Shown here: one piece after another, positions 6,271 through 13,375 of the stretch
Layout of the letters: the number at the start of each line of letters is the position of its first letter
Numbering within the stretch: position 1 is the first letter of the stretch
Origin: Candidatus Auribacterota bacterium
Lineage (GTDB): Bacteria > Auribacterota > JAFGBW01
Direction: 5' to 3'
DNA length: 13,375 bases
Assembly (NCBI GenBank): GCA_016932965.1
Contig: JAFGBW010000133.1
Coordinates: forward strand, 1 to 13,375
The notes under the pieces: generated by a model
The model's input: only the letters and a program-made list of their open reading frames with translations
Databases searched by the model: none
Told to the model about the DNA's origin: nothing
Position numbers and translations under genes: made by a program

Positions 6271-7706
6271 GTGTTTTTGGTTTCATCATGTATGCGGTCC
6301 AGGAGCCTGTCTTGAATCGCTTCATATTCCGCGTAAAGCTGATGCCATAAAAAGGTGTTGCCGGCATAGGAGAGTTTTGCGTCAAGTTCAGAGTCCCTGC
6401 TTTGAATGACAAAGGTAAAATCACCGCGTCCCTGATTGTAATTTTTAAGTTCTTCCTCAGTCCTTCTCATGGTGGAGCGTATGGATTCCCTGTTGAGCTC
6501 AAGTATGTTATCCATGTATTTAAGACGGATAATGATTTCGGAAGCAGCGGCTGAAAGCTCAAGGATGACTTTGTTTTTTTCTTCTTCAAACACCATAATT
6601 TTTTTTTCAATACCGGATAAAAGGTGTTTGAGTCGTGTATTGGGTATCGCAAAATTCATCTTCAATCCCAAAAGCGCATGTATTTCATTGAAGTCAATAG
6701 AATCTGAAAAAGACGCCTCCGTCTGATTGACTCCCGATTCGGCCATCAGGGATAAATCCGTTCTCATTTCATTTTGATAGGCTTTTTTCATGGCCTCGAG
6801 TTGAATCAAATGAGTATCAAGGGGTTTGATGAGCCTAGAATGAGAACAGAGATATTCTTTTGCCTTTTCAGGTTCTTCAATGTATCTGGTTTTGTAGAAA
6901 TCAAATTCAGGTGAATAATCCACAGCCTTTTTTTCGTTAGCGATATTCAGAATATAAGACAATAACGCTTTCCATTGGGTTTCTGTCTGTAAAAGATACT
7001 CCTTTGTCTTTATCAGCTGTCCTTCGGCTCTCAAGACATCTACTTCATCCACGAGATTGGAGCTTCTTTTTTTCTGTATGTCTGAAAGCAGTTCCTGGCT
7101 TAAATGAAGCCGTTCAGAAAGGATGCTTTTACAGGCGTCCGTATAGGCCCATTCCAGATATTTGAGCGTGCATTGTTTGATAAAATTTTCCTGCTGCTCT
7201 TCGGCAAGGACCCGGGTCATATCGATGTCATACTTTTTGAGGTCAAAGGCAAGCCTGCTTAACATCCCTTTTTTATTTCGGATCAAAGGATGGGTGTATC
7301 GGACAATCAAGCCATTTGAATAGGCGTCCTTTAAAAAAAAATCCTCGTTTCCAGAATAATCCGTTCTGGAGGAAAAAAAATTGGCAGACAACTCCCCGCC
7401 GGTTTTCCAGAATTTTTTTTCTATTCCTATGCTTGCCTGGCTTTCATTCTTTTCATCATAGTATAAAAATACCTTGTTGGCTGTATCATGGCTTAAGCGG
7501 GCATCCGCAAACAGGTTCCAATCCTTATCGCCTTTGAGGCTTTCTCTTTCATCCTGCAGGGAGAGCACCTCCCATTGGGCTTTTGTCAGGGCCGGATGCT
7601 TTCGAAGCATGCTGTAAAAATCTTTTAGACTGAGTCCTGCAGCATGAGATGAGAAGGCGATTGATGTGAACATCAAAAGGACTAATGGTTTATTTGTTTT
7701 AATCAT
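6267..7706 (-). CDS. TolC-family outer membrane efflux protein
   Basis: A 479-residue protein with a signal peptide (MIKTNKPLVLLMFTSIAFSS, cleavage near SHA/AG). It has the TolC plan of two long helical repeats separated by strand segments: the first helical hairpin starts at SLKDFYSMLRKHPALTKAQWEV, the strand LFADARLSHD follows, helices of about residues 145-260 include LRAEGQLIKTKEYLLQTETQW, and a second half repeats the pattern to the end. In the family it forms the trimeric outer-membrane channel of tripartite pumps. GGGAG lies about 7 bases upstream of the ATG. It is the first gene of the minus-strand operon, preceding the RND permease, whereas the usual order puts the outer membrane gene last. 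Confidence 0.88.
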   Translation of the reverse strand: MIKTNKPLVLLMFTSIAFSSHAAGLSLKDFYSMLRKHPALTKAQWEVLSLQDERESLKGDKDWNLFADARLSHDTANKVFLYYDEKNESQASIGIEKKFWKTGGELSANFFSSRTDYSGNEDFFLKDAYSNGLIVRYTHPLIRNKKGMLSRLAFDLKKYDIDMTRVLAEEQQENFIKQCTLKYLEWAYTDACKSILSERLHLSQELLSDIQKKRSSNLVDEVDVLRAEGQLIKTKEYLLQTETQWKALLSYILNIANEKKAVDYSPEFDFYKTRYIEEPEKAKEYLCSHSRLIKPLDTHLIQLEAMKKAYQNEMRTDLSLMAESGVNQTEASFSDSIDFNEIHALLGLKMNFAIPNTRLKHLLSGIEKKIMVFEEEKNKVILELSAAASEIIIRLKYMDNILELNRESIRSTMRRTEEELKNYNQGRGDFTFVIQSRDSELDAKLSYAGNTFLWHQLYAEYEAIQDRLLDRIHDETKNT

Positions 7707-7793
7707 ATCAATCTCCCGCAGTTTGCTGTGGCAGGATCTCCGTTCTTAAAGAAGGCCTTTGTTCAGGATGAGGTTTTATTTGATACAAACAAA

Positions 7794-7802
7794 GGGGGGG
7801 GG
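7794..7802 (+). repeat. Homopolymeric G tract (9 G)
   Basis: Nine consecutive G on the plus strand, 87 bases upstream of the TolC-like start and 234 bases upstream of the LPP20-like start. Tracts of this length can slip during replication. It would be C9 in the leader or promoter of the efflux operon. Confidence 0.9.
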
Positions 7803-7862
7803 AGTCTTTTCACAACCGGATTTTTTAGAGTTTGTACCGTAACTGATGAGGAAAAGTAAAGA

Positions 7863-7880
7863 ATTCATATTATGAATATG
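7863..7880. promoter_or_regulatory. Palindromic operator candidate
   Basis: ATTCATA-T-TATGAAT (7863-7877) is a perfect 7+7 inverted repeat, overlapped by a second one, CATATT-ATG-AATATG (7866-7880). Nested palindromes in a divergent intergenic region suit a dimeric repressor, but AT-rich sequence gives such matches by chance and no local regulator is linked to it. Confidence 0.3.
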
Positions 7881-7957
7881 CCGATGGAATGGGAATTTCT
7901 ATGTTTTAATTATATTTGGAAAATTTTTTTTTCTATGATAGTGAATAAGAAAGGTGG

Positions 7958-7986
7958 TTTAACGTCTGAATAGACAGGAATACTAT
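7958..7986 (+). promoter_or_regulatory. Sigma-70-like promoter for the LPP20-like gene
   Basis: TTTAAC (7958-7963), a 17-base spacer and TACTAT (7981-7986) make a reasonable -35/-10 pair, giving a start near 7993 and a leader of about 45 bases before the ATG at 8037. Confidence 0.4.
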
Positions 7987-8036
7987 TATCATGATTAACC
8001 GACATGGATGTCAATCATAATAAGGGAGAGCAAAGA

Positions 8037-9185
8037 ATGAAAAAAAGTATCATCCTATTGATGGTGTGGGGCTTTTTCTGGATTCCCGTCAGTCCGGCTG
8101 CTGATTATATCCAGTCTTTTGGTCAGGATTCCTATGTCAACTGGACCAAGGGGGAAATTTGTGCAACTGGGTCAGGCATCATCAAAGGCAAGCCCACTAA
8201 TAAAAATAAAATGAATGCCTACAGGGCTGCCACGCTTGATGCCATGAGAAAGCTCACGGAAGTGATCAATGGAGTGTACGTGGATTCAGACACGAAAATT
8301 GAAAAATTCACCGTGAAGGAAGACACCATCAGGACAAAAGTTTCAGGGATTGTTAAAAATTTTACCGAAAAGGAAATCCGTTATCTGGATAATGGGATAT
8401 GTCAGGTGAATGTTTCCATTCCCATCAACGGCGACGGAAGCATAGCCGAGATTTTTCTTGGGGGATTGGAAATGCCCAAAATCGTGGATAACACCGTTTC
8501 CGTTGAAACCGTATCAGTCAAAGAGCCAACGATGCTGGCGAAAAAACCGGAAACAGCGCCTGCTCTTCCGGGTACGCAAGATGTGCAGGAAGAAAGTCCT
8601 GTTCAGGAAACCGGGATCATTGAACAGGCAGCGCAGGAAGTGAATGCTGAAACAGAAACTATTCAGGAAGAAAACATTCAGCAGGACACGAAAAAAACAA
8701 AAGAACCGGTTTTATTAGCTATGAACAAGGCTGAGACGCCGCCGTCATCGGAAACAGCTGCACCTGGCACGACCGATGCAGTTTCTTCTGAAAACGCTGC
8801 CGCTTCTCAGGAAGGCGCTTTGAAAAATCCTAGTACGCCGGTATCGGGGCTGGTGGTGAATGCTTCCGGATATTCGGTGCGGCCTGCCCTGGTACCAAAG
8901 ATTGTTTCGGACACTGGAGAAGAAATATACGGTTTTAACAAGGCGGACCGAAATTACAGAAAATTAAACGGCATGGCTTCCTACACGACGACACTTGATG
9001 ATGCGGAATTGGATAAAAGAGTGACTGAAAATCCCTATATTGTGCCGGCGGTCAAAGTGGATGAAACCAAACCCGCTACGGTTGTGATTTCCGGGGAAGA
9101 CGCAAAAAGATTCAAGGAATTAAAAGGAAATGAGCGCATTTTAAGCCGTTGCCGTGTCATTATTGTTTCTGAAAAAATCGCTTGA
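8037..9185 (+). CDS. Exported LPP20/FlgT-N-like protein with a C-terminal conserved domain
   Basis: The start at 8037 is chosen over 8004 because AGGGAG at 8023-8028 lies 8 bases upstream and the product then opens with a signal peptide (MKKSIILLMVWGFFWIPVS, cleavage near PAA/DY). There is no lipobox Cys. The 382-residue product has three parts. Residues about 35-142 look like the LPP20/FlgT N-terminal fold: an invariant-looking AYRAATLDAMRKLTEVINGV helix, then VSGIVKNF and a beta end. Residues about 150-270 are a Pro/Ala/Glu/Gln/Thr-rich linker. Residues about 280-382 are a compact domain (VPKIVSDTGEEIYGF ... RCRVIIVSEK). LPP20/FlgT-like proteins are often linked to flagellar basal structures or the outer membrane, and motor genes lie nearby, so a role at the motor or envelope is plausible but unproven. 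Confidence 0.78.
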   Translation: MKKSIILLMVWGFFWIPVSPAADYIQSFGQDSYVNWTKGEICATGSGIIKGKPTNKNKMNAYRAATLDAMRKLTEVINGVYVDSDTKIEKFTVKEDTIRTKVSGIVKNFTEKEIRYLDNGICQVNVSIPINGDGSIAEIFLGGLEMPKIVDNTVSVETVSVKEPTMLAKKPETAPALPGTQDVQEESPVQETGIIEQAAQEVNAETETIQEENIQQDTKKTKEPVLLAMNKAETPPSSETAAPGTTDAVSSENAAASQEGALKNPSTPVSGLVVNASGYSVRPALVPKIVSDTGEEIYGFNKADRNYRKLNGMASYTTTLDDAELDKRVTENPYIVPAVKVDETKPATVVISGEDAKRFKELKGNERILSRCRVIIVSEKIA

Positions 9186-9256
9186 TTAAGCAGATATTCC
9201 GCTGTTAAACCCTTTGGACAGCAAAGATGGACACTGTGATGATAGGAGGATAGACC

Positions 9257-10373
9257 ATGATGGACATATTGGAAGTCGGTGAAAAGCTGGCTGATTTCAA
9301 GTTGAGGTTTTCGGACCTCGGGAGGTTTCTTTGACATCGCCCGGCTTGGAAAAGAAAATTCGGAACTAGAAAATCAGCTTGGGGCACCGGGATTCTGGGA
9401 TGACAAGGATAAGGCCCAGCGGATTGTTTCGAGGATTTCAGAAATCAAGGGGATACTCACTCCCTATTTTCAATTGGAAAAAGACCTTCGGGATCATCTG
9501 GAATTGTATGAATTCATCCGGGTTGGGGAACACAGTGAATCTGACAAGGACTATTTCCTCAATGAGCTGAAGAAGATAGAGAAATCGCTTCAGGAAACGG
9601 AAATCCGGGCAAAATTGAGCGGCAAATTCGATGCCTGTAATGCCATTGTCAATGTGAATGCAGGGGCGGGAGGAACGGAATCCTGTGATTGGGCGGCCAT
9701 GCTTATCCGGATGTATCAGCGTTGGGCAGAAGATCACGGTTATAAATTTGAAATGGCGGATGTACTGGCCGGCGAGGAAGCAGGGATAAAGAACAGCACT
9801 TTTCTGGTGAATGGAAAATACGCGTATGGATATCTTAAATCTGAAAAAGGCGTTCATCGGCTGGTGAGGATTTCTCCTTTTGACGCGAATAAACGCAGGC
9901 ATACTTCTTTTGCCTCTATTGACGTCATGGCAGAGCTGACAACGGATATGGATGTGGAGATCAAGGATGAGGATATAAAAATCGACACTTTCCGTTCCAG
10001 CGGTGCGGGAGGACAGCATGTCAATACCACGGACTCGGCTGTCCGGATTACCCATCTTCCGACAGGCATCGTGGTGGCCTGTCAGGCTGAACGGTCGCAG
10101 CATAAAAACAGGGCTACTGCGATGTCCATCTTGAAAGCTAAATTATTTGAAAAAATGGAGGAAGACAAAAGGCGGGAACTGCAAAAAGAATATGGTGAAA
10201 AACAGGAGATCGCATGGGGGAGCCAGATCCGTTCGTATGTTTTCGCCCCTTATCAAATGGTCAAGGATCACCGCACAAAAGTCGAAACCGGCAATGTGCA
10301 GGCCGTGATGAACGGAGACATAGATCTTTTTATCGAAGCGTTTCTGAAATTAGATAAACAAAAGGATTTTTAG
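9257..10373 (+). CDS. prfB: Peptide chain release factor 2, with +1 programmed frameshift
   Basis: Translation starts at the ATG at 9257, with AGGAGG at 9244-9249. The zero frame runs 25 codons to an in-frame TGA at 9332-9334; skipping T9332 resumes in the frame that continues to 10373, giving 371 residues (E. coli RF2 has 365). RF2 recognises UAA and UGA stops and triggers peptide release on the ribosome. The stop-recognition tripeptide SPF is at residues 206-208 (RISPFDANKRRHTSF) and the catalytic GGQ at 251-253 (SSGAGGQHVNTTDSAVR). The N-terminal domain has the usual APGFWDDKDKAQ motif. The first part is short enough to be missed by automatic gene calling, which would report a truncated start near 9474. 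It follows the LPP20-like gene after 71 bases. Confidence 0.96.
9320..9335 (+). promoter_or_regulatory. RF2 autoregulatory recoding site
   Basis: GGGAGG (9320-9325) acts as an internal Shine-Dalgarno, followed by TTT, the slippery CTT (9329-9331), TGA (9332-9334) and C9335. This matches the E. coli AGGGGG-TAT-CTT-TGA-C layout base for base in spacing. Low RF2 slows termination at the UGA and lets CTT slip +1, so synthesis adjusts to RF2 level. Confidence 0.95.
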
Positions 10374-10568
10374 GATAGATTTTATCTCTCATCACTCTTT
10401 TTACTTTTTGTGTTCGTTATTTCCTTCACGGTTAAAAAATTGAAAAGGATGATCAATGCTTTCATCCGACAGAGTGTACTCGCGGCGGGGTTTAATGCAA
10501 CATTATCCCCCCTGTGAGAAGCTGAATGTTAGAGATAACCGATTTTTAATTCATCAAAGGGATCAGAT
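10374..10568. other. Convergent intergenic region prfB/motB
   Basis: This 195-base gap should end both transcripts, but no strong terminator is visible. Weak candidates are GATA-GATTT-TATC (about 10374-10386) followed by a T-rich stretch, GGATGA/TCATCC (10447-10452 and 10462-10467), and AACATT/AATGTT around 10500-10530. An open frame starting at 10456 runs into motB antisense and looks non-coding. Confidence 0.5.
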
Positions 10569-11414
10569 TTATATTGAGGGATGGGTGCGGGGCAGTAAAA
10601 TAACGAGACTGACCCTTCGGTTTCGGGGATTTTTTGGATCTTCTTTTATATAAGGCCGAGTTGAACCATAACCAATGATCATGGACAGGCGTTTGAGGTC
10701 AAAGCCGTTTTCTTCGAGTTCCCGTCTCACAGCCAGTGCCCTGTCCGCCGAAAGCTCCCAGTTGGTGTAAGCTTTTCCTGGTTTATAATGAAAAGCGTCC
10801 GTGTGTCCTTCAATGATGATTTTATTATCGATCCTGACAAGGATTTCATTGGTCAATTCTTTCAAGATGGATTTCAATGTGGGATTGATTTCAGTTCCTC
10901 CCTTGGGGAACAAAGTATCTTCTTCTATATCCATGATGTCCACACGAACCCCGTCTTCTGACAGACTGACGCTCAAATGATTTTTGAAAACAGCCAGACG
11001 GCTGCGTATGTTTTTTCTGATCCGGTCTCTCAGTCCAACGGCATGGATACCAACCGGCAGATTTTTAACATTTTTTTGCCCGGATTTGCCCTTGTCTTTC
11101 TCATCATCTGAGGGTGGAACGGAAAATTTGGGTTTCAACACAATGGGCTGGTCATCCATCATTTTGATTGTTTCCTTGTCCAGAAGTCCCGCGCCGTCCT
11201 TTGGGAAAATGGTAAAACTCCTGAAATAATAGGAAACCCCCGCCCTTTTTTCCGGCGAGACCATGCTGAGCAGCCATAAAAGAAGAAAAAAAGCCATCAT
11301 GGCAGTCACAAAATCAGCATAGGCTACTTTCCATGATCCGCCATGACTCCCGCCAGTGACCTTTTTCACCTTTTTGATAATGATGCTTTTTGACTGTTGC
11401 GGTTGCTCGGGCAT
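10569..11414 (-). CDS. motB: Flagellar motor stator protein MotB
   Basis: A 281-residue protein with a short basic N-terminus (KKVKKVTGGSHGGSW), one membrane helix at about 30-51 (KVAYADFVTAMMAFFLLLWLL) and the ion-binding Asp34 in YADF, equivalent to E. coli Asp32. The C-terminal OmpA-like peptidoglycan-binding domain covers about 150-275, with EGHTDAF at 202-208 and NWELSADRALAVRREL at 218-233. The long charged linker (about 95-120) is typical of the segment that plugs and regulates the channel. It anchors the stator to the cell wall while MotA/MotB conduct ions to drive the flagellar motor. The start abuts the MotA stop with no gap (TAA then ATG), so the pair is coupled. The sequence does not settle H+ against Na+ coupling. 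Confidence 0.95.
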   Translation of the reverse strand: MPEQPQQSKSIIIKKVKKVTGGSHGGSWKVAYADFVTAMMAFFLLLWLLSMVSPEKRAGVSYYFRSFTIFPKDGAGLLDKETIKMMDDQPIVLKPKFSVPPSDDEKDKGKSGQKNVKNLPVGIHAVGLRDRIRKNIRSRLAVFKNHLSVSLSEDGVRVDIMDIEEDTLFPKGGTEINPTLKSILKELTNEILVRIDNKIIIEGHTDAFHYKPGKAYTNWELSADRALAVRRELEENGFDLKRLSMIIGYGSTRPYIKEDPKNPRNRRVSLVILLPRTHPSI

Positions 11415-12272
11415 TTATTTTTTTGCCTTGATTGAAGCTTCGAGTTCGGCAAAATCGGGTTTTTCTCCAGGCGGTATGGCTCGCCGTCCGAATTCAACGG
11501 CAATTTGCGGAGCGCCGCCGCCGGCAAAAGATACCAGTGCTACCTTGATCACCTGAAGAGCCACTATATCTTCATTGGCTTTTTGTTCCAGATGCGCTGA
11601 CAAAGGTCCGACAAAACCGTAACACATCAGCACACCGAGAAAAGTTCCGACAAGAGCGGCCCCGATGCTTTCACCTAACACTTTAGGAGGCTGGTCTATT
11701 TTGCCCATGGTGAGGACCACTCCCAAGACAGCTGCCACGATACCTAGTCCTGGTAAACCGTCTGCTGTTCTGCCCACGATATGGGATGGAATAAGCCCTT
11801 CGTGATGAAGGGATTCAATCTCCTGATCCATGAGGCTGTCCAGTTCGTGGGGGGGGATAGCGGCTGTGATCAGGACTTTTAAGTTATCGCAAATAAAATT
11901 GATCACTTCCGGTTCATGCAGAATATGGGCGGCATATTTTTTAAACAATTCGCTTTCCTGAGGATTTTCAATATCGGCTTCAATGGAAAAAAGGCCGTCT
12001 CTCCTGATTTTTCCGAATATCTGATAAAGAAGAGATAAGAGATCCAGGTAGTATTGCTTGCCCGGCCCGCTTGATTTGATGATAGCGATGACATTTTTAA
12101 TCACTCCAGCAATGAATTTAGGCGGGGCGGAAATCAAAAAGGCGCCGCCGGAGGCCCCGAAAATAATTACGAGTTCGGCCGGTTGAAAGAGAACATGCAG
12201 GTTTCCGTGTTCCATTAAATATCCGCCAATGACTGCGGCAAATACTGTGATTATGCCGATGATGATAAACAT
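11415..12272 (-). CDS. motA: Flagellar motor stator protein MotA
   Basis: A 285-residue membrane protein, nearer H+-type MotA (about 295) than Na+-type PomA (about 253) in length. TM1 is about 1-20, TM2 about 33-50, then the cytoplasmic loop with Arg90 and Glu98 (RRDGLFSIEADIENPQESE), the residues that contact the rotor in E. coli. TM3 contains DGLPGLGIVAAVLGVVLTMG with the key Pro174, and TM4 contains FVGPLSAHLEQ with Pro223. Seven of these units surround a MotB dimer in the stator of this family. The start lies 2 bases after the regulator stop, with AGGAA upstream inside the end of that gene, so regulator, motA and motB form one transcript. Confidence 0.95.
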   Translation of the reverse strand: MFIIIGIITVFAAVIGGYLMEHGNLHVLFQPAELVIIFGASGGAFLISAPPKFIAGVIKNVIAIIKSSGPGKQYYLDLLSLLYQIFGKIRRDGLFSIEADIENPQESELFKKYAAHILHEPEVINFICDNLKVLITAAIPPHELDSLMDQEIESLHHEGLIPSHIVGRTADGLPGLGIVAAVLGVVLTMGKIDQPPKVLGESIGAALVGTFLGVLMCYGFVGPLSAHLEQKANEDIVALQVIKVALVSFAGGGAPQIAVEFGRRAIPPGEKPDFAELEASIKAKK

Positions 12273-12274
12273 GC

Positions 12275-13375
12275 TTAATTCCTGAATAGTTCCGCTTTTA
12301 CGATACCCAATTTATCCATTTTATATTTCAAAATGCGCCGGGTTGTTCCCAGGTATTTGGCTGTGGAAGTCAAAACACCGTTGTGCCGGATGAGTGCGGT
12401 TTGAATGGTTTCTTTTTCAATGGCATTTAAAAGATTCACGCCCTCTTCACTTTTTGATTTTTCAGGCGCTGTCAGAGTGTTTTGCTGTTTATAGGAGGAT
12501 AAAGCCTGGGGAAGAAGGAGTTCTGTCAGAATGAGATCATCACTCAATAGGATCATGTTTTCGAGGGTGTTTTCCAGTTCACGGATATTACCCGGCCACG
12601 CATAATTCAGAAAGGCAGTCATGACTTCTTCCGATACAGGGGGCGCTTCCATTTTAAAACGAGTACAGATTTTATTAATCAGAAATTCAGTCAATTCTGG
12701 GATGTCTTCTTTTCTTTCCCTAAGCGGGGGAAGCTGAATGGGAACCACATTCAGGCGGTAGTAGAGATCTGCCCGGAATTTTTCTTCCTGAACCATTTTA
12801 TAGAGGTCTTTGTTGGTCGCGGCAATGACACGGGCATTGGTTTTTCTGATGGCATTATCCCCCACTGCCTTGAATTCCCTTTCTTGAATGAGGCGAAGGA
12901 GTTTGATTTGAACCGGTTCGCTGATTTCCGCAATTTCATCCAGGAAAAGGGTGCCTCCTTCTGCAGAATCAATGGCTCCTTTCCGATCTTTGTCTGCGCC
13001 TGTGAATGCTCCTTTCACATGTCCGAAAAGCTCGCTTTCAATGAGGGTGCCTGAAAGGGTTGCCAGATGGATCGGAATAAACGGCTCTGATGCGCGTGAA
13101 GAAAGATGATGAATGGAACGGGCAATCATTTCTTTGCCTGTCCCTGATTCACCGGAAATGAGGACCGTTGAATTGGTGGGGGCCAGCCTTTGGATGAGCT
13201 TGAATACCTGCTTCAATGATGTGTCGCTGCCTATAACCTGTAAAGGAGAAAAAGAAGAGGTTTCTTTTACCGGATCAGAAGAAAACAGGGTTTCTTTAAT
13301 GATTGCCTGGATTTCTTCCACATTGTAAGGCTTGGTGATATAATCAGATGCCCCATATTTCATGGCTTCTACGGC
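12275..13375 (-). CDS. NtrC-family sigma-54 activator, 5' truncated at window edge
   Basis: The frame runs to the window edge; the first visible codons ([18 protein letters not shown]) are the end of a receiver domain, including the conserved Lys of TKP, so this is a response regulator whose phosphorylated Asp lies outside. Numbering from the Met at 13363: Walker A GESGTGKE at 71-78, sigma-54-contacting GAFTGA at 118-123, Walker [10 protein letters not shown] at 136-144, arginine finger around [11 protein letters not shown] (197-206), sensor [12 protein letters not shown] at 256-265, and a Fis-type DNA-binding helix-turn-helix at 318-354 ([20 protein letters not shown]). The intact GAFTGA loop means it should open sigma-54 promoters. 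Placement directly before motA suggests control of flagellar or motility genes. The subfamily is not certain; a paired histidine kinase is not in view. Confidence 0.93.
   Translation of the reverse strand, partial: AVEAMKYGASDYITKPYNVEEIQAIIKETLFSSDPVKETSSFSPLQVIGSDTSLKQVFKLIQRLAPTNSTVLISGESGTGKEMIARSIHHLSSRASEPFIPIHLATLSGTLIESELFGHVKGAFTGADKDRKGAIDSAEGGTLFLDEIAEISEPVQIKLLRLIQEREFKAVGDNAIRKTNARVIAATNKDLYKMVQEEKFRADLYYRLNVVPIQLPPLRERKEDIPELTEFLINKICTRFKMEAPPVSEEVMTAFLNYAWPGNIRELENTLENMILLSDDLILTELLLPQALSSYKQQNTLTAPEKSKSEEGVNLLNAIEKETIQTALIRHNGVLTSTAKYLGTTRRILKYKMDKLGIVKAELFRN

Larger units (their letters stand above)
7707..8036. other. Divergent intergenic region, 330 bp
   Basis: It separates the leftward efflux operon from the rightward LPP20-like gene and must hold promoters for both. 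I see no gene in it. Visible elements are AAGGCCTT (7752-7759), TTTG-ATA-CAAA (7779-7789), a run of nine G (7794-7802), a 7+7 palindrome at 7863-7877, nine T (7924-7932), and a sigma-70-like promoter (7958-7986). The middle stretch (7860-7935) is strongly AT-rich. No convincing -24/-12 sigma-54 element was found. Confidence 0.7.

Noticed and set aside
7728-7750. TGGCAGG sequence as a sigma-54 -24 element
   Set aside because: The matching -12 GC is absent at the required spacing.
10500-10545. AACATT...AATGTTAGAG as a second attC
   Set aside because: There is a single weak pairing, no L-box pair and no matching cassette boundary; GTTAGAG alone is too little.
10456-10653. Plus-strand open frame of 65 codons after prfB
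   Set aside because: Its second half runs antisense through the end of motB, it has no convincing ribosome site and its composition is not protein-like.
1-13375. CRISPR array, tRNA or rRNA genes
   Set aside because: No regularly spaced direct repeats and no cloverleaf or rRNA-like segments were seen on either strand by eye.

Overview
The window looks like a chromosomal segment of a flagellated Gram-negative bacterium of moderate-to-low GC. Supporting this are a TolC-type outer membrane protein, an RND pump, several signal peptides, MotA/MotB and a sigma-54 activator. The mix (sigma-54 activator next to motAB, LPP20-like exported protein, RF2 with programmed frameshift, isolated integron cassette) would fit Desulfobacterota or a similar aquatic lineage, but nothing here fixes the taxon.

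Layout, left to right. (1) 1-1549, plus strand: the end of an ECF sigma factor gene, an overlapping zinc-finger anti-sigma factor gene and a small exported, highly charged helical protein; together they read as an envelope-stress cassette. A perfect 20-bp inverted repeat then closes both this operon and the convergent ybeY. (2) 1587-7706, minus strand: in transcription order, a TolC-like outer membrane protein, an RND permease (4-bp overlap), a small exported protein with two CxxC motifs, an integron-type gene cassette with its own attC, and ybeY. No periplasmic adaptor gene is present in this efflux locus. (3) 7707-8036: a 330-bp divergent intergenic region with a 9-G tract, a palindrome and a plausible sigma-70 promoter. 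(4) 8037-10373, plus strand: an LPP20-like exported protein and prfB, whose +1 programmed frameshift is visible base by base. (5) 10569-13375, minus strand: in transcription order, an NtrC-family sigma-54 activator (cut by the window edge), motA and motB, nearly back to back.

The most interesting item is the lone cassette at 2157-2697. A 149-residue unknown ORF is followed by a hairpin with attC architecture: R and L boxes and an extrahelical C in the L stem, as in the aadA attC. Its R'' box is the exact complement of the bases at the opposite cassette boundary, which is what integron recombination predicts. It sits between a chromosomal efflux operon and ybeY with no integrase in view, so it looks like a single cassette inserted outside an array.
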